Positions 20,286 to 31,179 of a DNA stretch of 64,000 bases are shown here, in pieces. The translations under genes were made by a program, and so were the position numbers. The notes beneath the pieces are model-generated. The model did no database searches and was not told the DNA's origin. It saw nothing but the letters and a program-made list of their open reading frames with translations. Source of the DNA: Psilocybe azurescens (taxonomy: Eukaryota; Basidiomycota; Agaricomycetes; Agaricales; Agrocybaceae); assembly GCA_023853785.1 (NCBI GenBank), contig JAJIRX010000619.1, forward strand, positions 25,529-89,528, in the 5' to 3' direction. The first letter of the stretch is position 1; every line of letters begins with the position of its first letter.

Positions 20286-20985
20286 TCAAATGATGTGGCT
20301 GGGCAGGGGCCCAGTGCAACTTTGAGCTCGGTTGCGTACTCGTGTGCTTTGTAATGCAAGTCCCACTGCAAGCGCCAAGGGGGCATACACAAAGGTAATT
20401 GACTGGCCATCCTTACGGGTGAACCAAGTCTGAAGAGCCTTGCAGACAGCCACTGAGTGGCCCTGTCTGGAGTGGATAGAAGGATCGACAGCACGACGGG
20501 CGGAAGCCATTGAGTCTGTGAATATGAAAATGTCCATGCAATCGTCACGCGAATTCACATTGACAATAGCAGAACGAATGGCATATAGCTCTGCATCAGG
20601 CACGGTGACTTTGCCTGCGATATGCTGAGTGCGCCAGCGCTCTGCTCCGCCGCTGAACAAGATGGAGGATGCAATGGCTTGATACCATCCTGAGAGGGGC
20701 CAACTTGCATCCATCCCTGCATAGTATGTCCCGATGTTCTCCGAGATTTTGTCTTGGAGCTTATCAAGGTGTTTGGTGCACTGCTTCAATTCCTTATCTG
20801 CGTTGCCACAAGAAATCTTGCAGTCATCAAAGTGGACTTGGTCTGCAAAGCGGTCCATGAGTCAAAAACCCGGTCGGGAGAGCGGGTTCATCGGGAGTAG
20901 GGTCTCCGTCAGAGCAAGAACATTATTGTCAGACTCGAATAGAGTCCCACTAGTAGGGAAAATCTCTGGTTCAGTCATCGTCTGA
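20286..20985 (-). pseudogene. LINE copy B RNase H domain
   Basis: The frame from 20858 carries MDRFADQVHFDDCKISCG, GMDASWPLSGWYQAIASSIL, DAELYAIRSAIVNV and IFIFTDSMASARRAVD. The acidic residues are present: Asp in MDAS, Glu in AELY, Asp in FTDS. The 173 or so residues before the break form one open segment. The preceding linker (20870-20985) holds a stop where copy D also differs. Confidence 0.82.
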
Positions 20986-21299
20986 ATCAAGAGAGAAGGG
21001 TGCGGCACAATAGTGCTGCAGTTAAAGCGAGAGAGGAAAGCTCTCACAGGATGAATCAGGGTCAAGGTGGCAAACCGATAATTGGCTCGCTCCGATAGAC
21101 AACGAAGAAGAAGATTGATGGGGGGAGTCCTGCTAGGGCCTCCACTCCACCAGTTGGGGAGGTGCAAAACGCACCAGTAATCCACAATGCTGCAGAGCAC
21201 TGCATCACGGAGAGATGATGAAGGGCACCTTTGCAGCGTGCAGCTGCAAAGTAGATGGAAGCCGTACATGACTATAGGAAGCATTCAGGCGTGATAAAG

Positions 21300-22500
21300 G
21301 ACATGCTTCTGGACAGGGTGCAGACCTCAAGTGGAGCTACCCAGCATCTTCATCGCCTTAATGGTTGACAAAGCCTTGGTAGAGTAATATCGGACATGTT
21401 CAGTGAAAGTGAGCTTGCAATCAAAATAAAAGCCCAAGTACCGCCAGTACAGCTTGAGTTTGAGAGGGGTTGCGCCCGGTATACAGAGTGTAACCCAAAT
21501 CGACAGGGGGATTGTCTTTGGAGTGCGACCGGTCAAAGTGGAATACTTCAGACTTGTTGTGCTCCAGGGCGAGTCCAAATTTCTTGAACAGTTCAAAAAT
21601 GACACCATAGGCCCGTTTAAGGGTGTTACAGTTGTCGAGAAGAGACTTCAATTGCACTACAAGGGTGCCATTGTCGACATATGAGAGCAAGAAACACCCA
21701 CGAGTGAGTGGATCTAGCTCGAACAGCCTCATAATGAGGGTAAGATAGAGGGCAGAGAGGACCAGGGACAGGGCGGAGCCCTGTCCCACTCCTACATCTG
21801 CCTGTCGCAGGTCAGAGATAAAGTCACCCCATGCATATTGCATAGAGCGACCAACCAAATAGTGAGAGAAGAACTTAATGACATTGTCACTAAACCCTAA
21901 CTTCCGGAGGATAGCTATGAGGACCTCATGGTTGAGTGACAGGAAGAACTGAGCGACATCAAAGGCAATGACACTAGTCTTGAGTCCCTTGGCTCACCCA
22001 GCGTGCACCATGTGCATCAGGATGAGGCTGGCATCTTCGGTGGATTGTTGACGGATCCCTCCGATCTGATTTGGGTGGAAGATGTCTGAGGCGACGTCAT
22101 CAAACTGGATACAATTGGAAAGCATTTTCTCAATCAATTTGCCAACGGTGTTCAGGAGCACAATGGCCCTGAACGCCTTTGGAGCAGAGTAGGAGGGCTT
22201 GTTCGGTTTCGGAATGATAACCGACATGGACTCCTTGAAGTGCTTAGGCCAGTGCCCGACCCAAAGGCAGGCGTTGGTGAGCAAGAGTAAGACGGTGAAG
22301 GCGTGGTGTGGGCCCATGCATCAAAATCTTAAGATGAGACCACTTTATGTGGTCTGGCCCTGGGGCCGACATGTTGGAGCAAGAGGCCAAAGCCTCCCGC
22401 ATCTCAAGTGCAGAGATATCAGGGATGGAATCGAGAATGTCGATGTCAAATGGGCAGTCTGACGCCAAGTTATAGGTGTTGTGGAGTGCATCCCACAACT
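21300..22500 (-). pseudogene. LINE copy B reverse transcriptase domain
   Basis: Minus-strand RT with PGPDHIKWSHLK (near 22350), SVIIPKPNKPSYSAPKAF (near 22200), GKLIEKMLSN, and the palm motif CFLLSYVDNGTLVVQ (near 21690-21650). The active site is YVDN instead of YVDD. A TGA and frame shifts (near 21990 and 22300) break it further. The thumb ends at KAMKMLGSST near 21330. Confidence 0.85.
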
Positions 22501-23705
22501 GAGGAAGAGCATGGCAAGGCTGCCCCTGATATTGAATAGCCTTGCACGGTGGTAGCTTGCGCTGTTGGACCCAAGACATGAGGTCCCAAGTGCACTTGTT
22601 GGTAATAGATATTTCTGTGATTCTAGAATCAAAGAAAACCCGTTTGGCATTTTTAACCGCCTTGCGATAGAGCTTGCAGTCTTCCGTGAGACCATGTTCC
22701 CGGTAATCCTGCAGCATAATTGAGCACTCATCCATCCACCACAGCTTGGAGCGCCTCGTAATAGTGACCTCTCTGGAGCAGGTTTCCCATGCTGCAGAGA
22801 ACAAATCAGCAATAGCTTGCGCCACTGTGTCAATCTGGTCGGGTGTGTCGAGAGGAGCATGCTCATCCACTTTCATGCTGAACTCTCCCTCGATGACTCT
22901 GACAAAGCAGATTTGCTCCTCTTTGTTGGACTTAAGAGCTCTGTGGGGCGTAGCCCTAGAATCAGCAGAGATAGATAGTGTGGTAGCAAGAGGGATGTGA
23001 TCTGACTTGCCCATGGCGTTGTGCACCCGGGTGATCTGCGCTGTCAGGGTCTGGTCCGGTTGCACGAATACCAAGTCAATCACTGTTGAGCAAAAGCCTT
23101 GGATGCAAGGGTAGAAGGTTGGCCCGGGTTCACAAAAGGAGCCCATTATAAGCCTAATTCCGACACCATGTTGAGGAGTTGAGTGGCAACTCCTGGGTGG
23201 CTGTGATGTCCTCCATCCCATTCCTGGGAGTGGATGTTAAAGTCGCCCCCATATAGATGAAGGGTGGAAGAGGCCGCCTCCTCCTAGCGGAGGAGGCGAC
23301 CGTGTGGGTCTTGTCTGAATAGACATTCATCAGATTGTAGCACTGTCCGTTAGCAAACAGGCTGAGGATGAGCACGTCGCAATGATCAACAAGATCGCGA
23401 TGCATAGATGGACAAAACTCTTTCAAGCGGTTAGACACATATGCCATAACCCTTGGGCAAGAGTCGGGTTTGGGAATATGCACCATAGGCAGCCACAAAG
23501 GATGCAATGGGGTGCCAATAACATCATCGCTTGACTTACGAGAAATGGACGGTGTGGTACATACAAACCTCCAGGGAGGTTCTTGGATAAAAACAATATT
23601 GTATGCTAATACAAAATGTTCAAGTATAGTTTCTACACTTAGGCTGGACTTTGCGCAGTTGAAACTCAAAATTCTAACCAGAAGGTCCTGGACAGTTTGA
23701 CTCAT
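22501..23705 (-). pseudogene. LINE copy B endonuclease and linker
   Basis: Start at 23705 (MSQTVQDLLVRILSFN). APE-like endonuclease motifs FIQEPPW (near 23590) and PPFIYM (near 23250) are followed by a one-base frameshift, so GDFN is lost in this frame. Downstream, IDLVFVQPDQTL..MGKSDHIPL (near 23070-22980) is the C-terminal SDHxP box of the fold. The linker holds WETCSREVTITRRSKLWWMDEC. It overlaps ORF1 by nothing: the ORF1 stop is at 23707-23709. Confidence 0.85.
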
Positions 23706-23706
23706 C

Positions 23707-25580
23707 CTAATGACCAGTGGTTAGGGAGGATTGGTGCGTGATAGAATTCGCTCGTACCTGACGATATTTCTCGGCAGCCCAGAGAGGATTGAACCTGTGA
23801 CTCCAGAACACGCAAGTGCACTCATGGGCACCATGATTCTTTCTACAGTTGGGGCAGCGAGGTTTATGAGGGCATGGCTCCCTAGAAGGCGTTGGAGCCT
23901 GCGTGGGGTTTGCCCTTGGATTCCCTTGCAACAAGGTGCAACGGCATGGTGCTCCTCCAGCTTGTGAGGACCAGAGCAGCGCAGACATATAGTGGCAGCC
24001 GCATGGCAGCGACCAACGGGATGGCCCCACCTCCAGCACCGAGTGCAGAGGGGGACGCCAGAGCTCTTCGAACAGGATCATATCCAAAGGGGATGACCCC
24101 TGAACATGAACTGTTTGTCGATGAGCTGGTGGGGCGTGGGCACCGGATGCGGTGTCCCAGATGTCAAAGAAGGCAGTAGCAGTGGTGCTAGCCTTGGAGG
24201 TATGAACTATGCAGGGATCGCCGCACAGTATGTGATATGGAGACCAAATGGGAGAGGCCTTGAGTGCTGAGGCAACCTCATCCCGTTTGGTGAGATGGTC
24301 AAGGTCATAATGAGTGCCTTGGAACCGAGGAACGTCAACAATTTGTAAAAATGATTTGGACGTGGGCATGCCGACCCATGGCGTAAACTTGTAGTGGGCC
24401 TTGAAATGAGAAGTGATTGCGCCCACGGAGAATATCTGTGTCGTGTTTGCTGAGGACTTTATCGGTGGGTACAGAGTATCCATCGTAAGCAATTTGAGTA
24501 CCCAGGACCTTCACTCAAAGGCCCTGGCAGATAAGGATGTCCGAAGACAGGTCCTTGAACAAGGTGGTGAGATTAGCGTCTTTCGCATGATCTCCCACGT
24601 TGATGAGTAGCTGGCGCCTCCTGGGGCCATGTGCAGTGTACTCTGGGATCTTTCTACCCTTTTGGGAGGGAGGTCTAGATGGAGGAGCAGCAGGCGAAGC
24701 TGGCTGCTTGATGGGAGCGGCCTTGCGAGCAGTGTCTGCGTAAGAACGAGGAGCTGAGCGCGCAGGGCGTGAGGAGGAAGGGGGCACTGGGGGGGCCTCT
24801 GATTAGGGACCACTGGCTTCTTGGCCAGCCAGCGGGGTTGAGGAGGAGCAGGGGTGGAGGCAGGCTTGTCTGCCCGACCTTTCCCTTTGTTCTGCTGTGC
24901 TCGGATTGAAGGTCTAGCCTGAGTGCTCCTGCGAGAGGAGTGAGCAGGCTCAGCCGGGTCATTACAATGTCCTCATCACCAGCACCGCGGTGGTCAGACC
25001 AAGCGGGGGGGGGGGGGGGGGGGGAGGAGATGCAGAGAGGGTCTGGGGAAGTAGGACCAATGGCCAATGGCCTTCGAATAGTGTTGTCTTCTGCAGTGAA
25101 TAGCTCCGCAACCGCACGGATTGGGAGGATGTTGTTGGGAGTGGGAGTAGTACCCAAGTCCCCATTGAAGGTCTCGTGGGTGAAATCAACCACCGCTTGA
25201 GCCAGAGATGCCCCCATGGGGGATGAATGAAGGTCGATGTGGGTAGAATTGACATACCCGACAATCGTCCTGAGTGCTCCCATTATCCTATGGCTATCTT
25301 CTACCACATTGGCGTCACCGTAACTGAGTGATAGGTATGCAGGGGAGTCTTCCATATCTTCATCCTCAGTCCTTGCTGGCGAAGGAGCGTCGGAGGGCTG
25401 GGCGGTGTTGTCCCTGGCAGTAACCGTGGGAGTGCAATGACGAGACGACTGCCTTGACGATGTGGCAGAGTGACTGGGTTGGGTGGTGCATGCCCCACGT
25501 GAAGCAGGGACTGGGCCTTGACTATAGATATCTCGAACAGCAGGAGCGCCCGCTGTAGGTTCCAGGGATGCAGTCGACAA
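23707..25580 (-). pseudogene. LINE copy B ORF1 (gag-like)
   Basis: A Ser/Pro/Ala-rich N-terminal half (TLASRAKPSAVQPLSTASLE.., 25610-24700) and a conserved SSPMGASLAQAVVDFTHETF block near 25200. The C-terminal half reads VPRFQGTHYDLDHLTKRDEV and ends in zinc knuckles (CPNCRKNHGAHECTC near 23830). The frame changes near 24680 and 24500, and a G-run (25009-25023) in the proline stretch may be a slippage site. The real start could lie upstream of 25580 in another frame. Confidence 0.8.
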
Positions 25581-25808
25581 AGGTTGAACTGCGGATGGTT
25601 TGGCTCTGGAGGCCAGCGTCTGAAAAGGGGCGGTGGCCTTGTGGGTTGCTGTTTAGGCAGCATAACTTTGGACACCCAAAGCTAATACTGCCAATGGTGG
25701 TGCTGCTGGGGGTGGTTACCCAAGTAGATCTTTGTTGAGAACACTGTTGGCGATGAGCAAGTTTTTCTCACGGTGGCTATGTGGCGGTACTGGAACAAGA
25801 AAGGATGA

Positions 25809-26078
25809 GGTTGTTCTTTGTAGATAGGTTCATTTCTTTGCTTCCTACTTTGCATCGACGTTGGCATTATATCCCCACAGTAGCTACCCTGTTATGTGTT
25901 CAGCAAGGTCATTTATCGTAGGCTTCAGTGTTTCCAACGGACTCTTAGTAGTTCCGACAAACAGTTTCTTAGTAGTTACCTGGTCGGGCATTTGTACTTA
26001 GCAACCGGACTGCTTTTGCACACCGGTATACAAATTGATGATATATAAAAAAAACAAAAAAAAACAAAAAAAAAAAAG
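25809..26078 (+). mobile_element. LINE copy F, severely 5'-truncated
   Basis: Only the last 270 bp of the LINE 3'UTR (from AGGTTGTTCTTTGTAGATAG) with the conserved tail and an A-rich tract interrupted by C (26047-26078). It is inserted in the copia-3 RT region. It lies head-to-head with LINE copy B. Confidence 0.85.
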
Positions 26079-26801
26079 CTCCCATTTCCTTGGTGAGAAC
26101 TGTGCCAGGAATCATAGGAGTCAACACAGGACTGCAATCTGTCATGATGTAGCATTCTAGAATGTCTAGAGTGAACTGGCGTTGGTGCAGAGCGATTGTG
26201 CACGATTTGCGATCTCTGGTGATGCCTACACCAAGCAGGAACTCTGTTAGACCAAGATCTCTGCATTTGAAGTGTTCAGCTAACTGCTTGACTGCTCTAT
26301 CAATTGCAGCTCCATCCTTGCAAGCTATGGTGATAAGATCTGTCTGCTTCAACTTGCTTGAATCCCATTTGGGTGAGTGCAGCATGCAATTTGATGTTCC
26401 ATTGGCGAGCTGACTGCTTGAGACCATACAACAATTTTCAGAGCCTGCAGACCTTGTTTGGAGCGCCCTCATAGAATCTATCAGGCTGCTTCATGTAGAT
26501 GTACTCATCCAAGTCTCCATTGGTGAAAGCAGCTGAGATATCAACAGAGCGCAGTTCCAGGTCCTCAGCAGCAGCTATAGCAAATGTAGCATATCGTCGC
26601 AGGGCAAGGCGTAGGTGCATGGACTTCATGATAGTTGCGTCTGGGACGTTTCGAGCAGCCTCGGGCAACAATTCAGGCCTTGTAGCATTCAATGGAGCCG
26701 TCTGAATGGTGTTTTATGCGAAACACCCAGCTAGAGCCAATAGCCTTTTCACCTTGTGGCAGGTCCACAATGTCCCATGTGTGGTTTTGAAGCAAGGTGT
26801 T
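26079..26801 (-). pseudogene. copia-3 reverse transcriptase fragment
   Basis: Minus strand: EKAIGSSWVF (near 26730), ALRRYATFAIAAAEDLELRSVD, YIYMKQPDRFYEG, then QTDLITIACKDGAAIDRAVK, LLGVGITRDRKSCTIALHQ. About 75 bases between QTDL and ITIACKDG are missing compared with copia-1, which removes the YIDD active site. The right end stops at an LTR (26802). Confidence 0.85.
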
Positions 26802-27052
26802 TGTTAGAATTGATATGTCAGACTCAGACTGATGGGATCACATGACAGACACCTATGTAGCTGTAGTACACCGCTTGAACTCCTTAGTTACTCACTTTGG
26901 ACTTCAGGCAAGTAGATAGCTTAGTTCAGTCTCAATACACTCAGTTACTCACTTTGAACTTCAGCCCTCATTGCCACTCTGTCTTATACAGTGTGACCAT
27001 GAAACTCGGACCACAGGTGTTTTGCACGTTTCCGAACTTGCCATCTCTAACA
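26802..27052 (+). repeat. copia 5' LTR (251 bp) in plus orientation
   Basis: TGTTAGAATTGATATGTCAG..TCTCTAACA, followed at once by a primer-binding site GGTTATGGGCCC (27053-27064) and about 70 bases of leader to 27132. The leader then joins copia-2 RNase H in the opposite orientation. The rest of this element is absent. Confidence 0.88.
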
Positions 27053-27064
27053 GGTTATGGGCCC
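27053..27064 (+). promoter_or_regulatory. copia primer-binding site (half initiator tRNA-Met type)
   Basis: GGTTATGGGCCC directly follows the LTR. It is complementary to the anticodon stem-loop of initiator tRNA-Met (contains the complement of CAT), as known for Drosophila copia, which primes from a tRNA fragment. Confidence 0.75.
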
Positions 27065-27132
27065 CATGCACATTGGCGCTTTAAACTCAATTTCAATGAA
27101 AAGTCTCAACTTTTCATTTCCACACTCTTTGT

Positions 27133-28396
27133 TGCACATCCATGCTATCTCCTTGCCTGCTTCAACAGCTGCAATGAACTCTGCTTCAGTAGTAGAAAGC
27201 GCAACAATTCCTTGCAGTTTGCTGCTCCAGCCAACTGCACCATCAGCCATAATCATCACATAACCACCTGCAGAGCATCTGGTGTCTTTGCAATCGCCAT
27301 GAGACGCATCGCAGTAGGTGCTGAACATGTCTAGACCCAGCTTTCCCAAGTAGTGCAGCTTGTGCTCAAGTGTACCCTTCAAATAGCGCAATAGGTGTTT
27401 GACTGCTGCCCAGTGTTTTGGACCAGGATTGCTGTTAAAGTGTGCCAGATAGGCAACTACATGTGCAATGTCACTGCAGGTTATAGAGGCGAGATATTGA
27501 AGCAAACCAATGCAGCTGAGATAAGGAACATTTGGCATGAATTGAAAATCTTCTGGTGACAAAGCACCCATTTCCTTGGTGAGAACCGTGCCAGAAATCA
27601 TAGGAGTCAACACAGGACTGCAATCGGTCATGTTGTAGCATTCTAAAATGTCTAGAATGAACTGGTGTTGGTGTAGAGCGATTGTGTGCGATTTGCGATC
27701 TCTGGTGATGCCTACACCAAGCAGGAACTCAGTCAGACCAAGATCTCTGCATTTGAAGTGTTCAGCAAGCTGCTTGACCGCTCTATCAATTGCAGCTCCA
27801 TCCTTGCAAGCAATGGTGATATCATCGATGTAAATGGGAACAAACATGTGAACATGGCCATCAGAGTAGATGTAGACAGATCTGTCTGCTTCAACTTGCT
27901 TGAATCCCATTTGGGTGAGTGCAGCATGCAATTTGATGTTCCACTGACGAGCTGACTGCTTGAGTCCATACAATGATTTTTGGAGCCTGCAGACCTTGTT
28001 TGAGCGCCCTCATGGAATCCATCAGGCTGCTTCATGTAGATGTACTCATCCAAGTCTCCATTGGTGAGAGCAGCTGAGATATCAACAGAGCGCAGTTCTA
28101 GGTCCTCAGCAGCAGCTATAGCAAATGTAGTGCGATATCGTTGCAGGGCAAGGTGTAGGCGCATGGACTTCATGATAGTCGCATCCAGGACGTTGAGAGC
28201 AGCCTTGAGCGACGATACGGGCCTTGTAGCATTCAATAGAGCCATCTGAATTGTGTTTAATGCGAAACACCCAGCTAGAGCCAATAGCCTTTTCACCCTG
28301 TAGGAGGTCCACAATGTCCCATGTGCAGTTTTGTAGCAAGGTGTTGTATTCAGCCAGTGCAGCTTTGCTCCATCGCTCAAAATCATCACTTCTCAT
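27133..28396 (-). pseudogene. copia-2 reverse transcriptase and partial RNase H
   Basis: RT begins with WSKAALAEYNTLLQNCTWDI and EKAIGSSWVF (28396-28270). After a frame break near 28000 a long clean frame carries MYGLKQSARQWN, FVPIYIDDITIACKDG (YIDD, near 27820), YLASITCSDIAHVVAYLA, and RNase H up to TTEAEFIAAVEAGKEIAWM. The first RNase H Asp is intact (TYCDASHGD). Sequence stops at 27133, so the last part of RNase H and the 3' LTR are missing. Confidence 0.88.
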
Positions 28397-30519
28397 GGCC
28401 TACTTGTATTTGTGTGGGTCAGATGTTGAAGCAGCTCCTGCAAATTGAACTTCATCCATATCGTCATCTAGAGACAGATTTGGCTCATCGTCGTCAGCAG
28501 TAGAAGAAGGAGCAGGGACCACCTTCCACCATTCACTAGGGGGGCTTTTGGGGCGCGTGTAGAGTGGTGAGACGGCTCAATTGTGCCCTTAGGTGGACGA
28601 GGAATGCCAGGAGCGCTGTATTGGAGCTTGTACAGGTGCGGGGTGCTACTGAGCATGTTCTGGGATGATTGGGATGATTTGTGCATTATCTGGCAGAGGC
28701 GGTGCGACTGGTGGCTGAAACACGGCAGGACCGTTGTTGGGTGTGAGCAGAGGCTGTGGTATCACATTTAGGTTGTTTGGGCGCGAATTTTGGGCTCAGG
28801 AGCGAAGTTGTCATCCCCCCGGAATCTGGTACATCTGGGAAGGTCACAGGAGTGCCAACAGGCGTCAGGCTCACTGGAGACGTCCATTTGAGGCCTGGAA
28901 AGCTCCTTTCATTGAACATAGCTCATTCTGAGATAATGAACTTCTTGGTGACTGGATTGTAAAACTGCCAACCCTTGTACCCAGATGGATACCCAACAAA
29001 GATACACTTCTCTGTGTGTGATTGCAGCGATTTCCGCTTGTCTCGCTGTATATAGACATATGCAGTACACCCAAACACCCAGAAATGGCTAATATCGGGT
29101 TTCTTCTTGTACCAAGCAGTATAGGGTGTTGTTGCTGCAGGCAGAGACGCAGTAGGGAGCCGATTCCACACATGGACATAAGCAGAGACAGCCAGAACCC
29201 AAACAACGCAGGTAGATTGGATTCATCTAACATAGCAGTAGCATGGTCAGAAATGGTGCGATTTGCACACTCTGCAACTCCATTCTGCTGGGGCCTGTTC
29301 CTGGTGCTGTGGCGTCGTACAATGCCACACTGATCAGTGAATTTGATGAAAGCAGCTGACATATATTCCCCAGCCTTGTCATCTTGAATAGCCATGATTT
29401 TAGCGTTGAGCTGGTTCTCTGCATACGCTTTGAACGTCTTAAAGGCCTCAAAAGTGTCGCTCTTTTGCTTTAAGAACAGTACAGCATGCAGCTTGGTACA
29501 GTCATCAAGGAAAGTGATCCAATAGCGATATCCCTCTGGACTAGCAACAGGGAGAGGTCCATGAAGGTCAGAATGGATGAGCTCAAGTGGTTCAAGTGAT
29601 TCTCTTGTGGAACTGGGAAATGGTGCAGATGTCATTTTGCCTGCCAGACATGCCTCGCAAATCAGATCAGGCTGATCTTTGGAGGTAATGACAAGATCGA
29701 ACACAAGATCGTTGTGTATCAATTGCTTGATCGTAGCATGACTGTGGTGCGCACAGCGACAATGCCAAAGATTGATGTCTATTGGGAGAGTTGAAGCTGC
29801 ACTTGCACATTCCGATATTGGCTCAGTGGATGCATCTAGAATGCCATAATTTTGCGAGGTGACTGTAGCCGTGAATAGCATCGTTCCATCGTGTTTAAAG
29901 AACATGGTGGTCTCATTCACTTCCATGCAGATGCCTTTGTGTTTGGTAAGGTATAAACAAGCCAATAGATTGTTGCGCAGTAGGGGAACATGCAAAACTT
30001 GTGTAAGCTCTACAGAACGCGATTCCTGACCCTCTATCACCGGATTGATCATCACACTCCCAAAACCAGCTGAATAGACGATGGTGTTGTCTGCTAACTT
30101 GACTGGGATGATGTAGGGCGTGTAATTCGCGTATCCATGCGCGATGAGGTGTCATATGACTAGTGGCACCTGTGTCTGCGAGCCAATGGAAGTTAGCATC
30201 ACTTTGGGAGGTGTTTGAAGTGGATGTAGACAGTGCACTTGCATTTCCAGCAAATTCTGGCTTGGGATCCTTCTCAGTGGTCTCCTGCGCTTTCCTGGCC
30301 TTCTGACCTCTGTTCTTGTACCTAGTGCAGACACTTTCCTTCGCTTTCTCTTGAGAGTCAAGATATCGGCTGCATTCAGCTTGCATGTGGTTGTTCATGC
30401 CACAAAATGTGCAGAGGAGCATAGGGGGGCGTAGGAGTGCAAGATGACAATGCTGCAAGGGCAGAGGCAACGCTGGGAGCGGCAGAAGCGCTGATGGCGA
30501 CGTTGGGACTCCTCTGTGA
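28397..30519 (-). pseudogene. copia-2 gag zinc knuckle, protease and integrase
   Basis: From 30519: a gag tail with zinc knuckle CTFCGMNNHMQAEC (CX2CX4HX4C, near 30400), protease site WLADTGATSHMTPHRAW (near 30180-30130), then the frame from 30055 with LHVPLLRNNLLACLYLTKHK, the HHCC domain (LWHCRCAHHSHATIKQL, LICEACLAGK) and the integrase core: Asp in IHSDLHGP (near 29580), Asp in IQDDKAGEY (near 29370), Glu in NGVAECANR (near 29270). Then KCIFVGYPSGYKGWQFYNPV near 29010. Frame breaks occur near 29200, 28790 and 30100. A proline-rich linker leads to RT. Confidence 0.88.
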
Positions 30520-31179
30520 CAAAGGCCGAGGTCTTTCCTTTCCCCCACACAATCCATATGGACTCCAGTGGACTCCAGTGGACTCTCTGTCCAGCCAAAC
30601 TGGCTGACAGATTGTCCAGTCCACTGGACTGGAACTGGACTGCAGTCCACTGGAGTCCACTGGACTTGCACTGGACTCCTGCCAAATTTTCAGTCCAGTC
30701 TCAGTCCAGTGGATTATGAGTCCAGTCAAGTCCACTGGAGTCCACTGGACTGGGGCTTAAATATTCACTGAACAACAACAAATAATATATTTATTAGCAC
30801 AGTCCAGTGGAGTCCAGTTGAATCCACTGGAGTCCACTGGATGCAATAATTAACACAATATCCGAAGTATGATCATTAGTTATTAATATTAATTGCAAAA
30901 AATAAAAGACTAAAATCAATGGAAATAAACTCTATGAAATGACAATTAAATGAAACAATAGTTAAATACACTTAGAAGCAAAGCCTCCCTATGGATACAA
31001 TTTTGTATTTTGTTCAGTCCACGGGGTCAAATTTCACAAGCACATGTGATGCGCACGTGTGCCCAGCATCGGCCGATCAGCACGACAACCATCAAATGAA
31101 CGACCCCAACCTTTCTTCCGACTACCACCACCACCACCTCGTCAGTCGGAGCCAGGCGACAGCCAACCCGACGTGACAG

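Larger units (their letters stand above)
17635..25808 (-). mobile_element. LINE copy B (near full length, nested mariner)
   Basis: The most complete LINE here, about 6.5 kb without the mariner. Order on the minus strand: ORF1 (25580-23707), ORF2 with endonuclease (23705), RT, RNase H and C-terminal zinc finger (to 19846), 3'UTR, and a poly-A tract (poly-T at 17635-17655). The mariner 2 element sits in the 3'UTR at a TA. The 5' limit is placed at 25808, where another LINE 3' fragment starts in the opposite direction; the true 5' end could be nearer 25680. Several frameshifts make it inactive. Confidence 0.85.
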
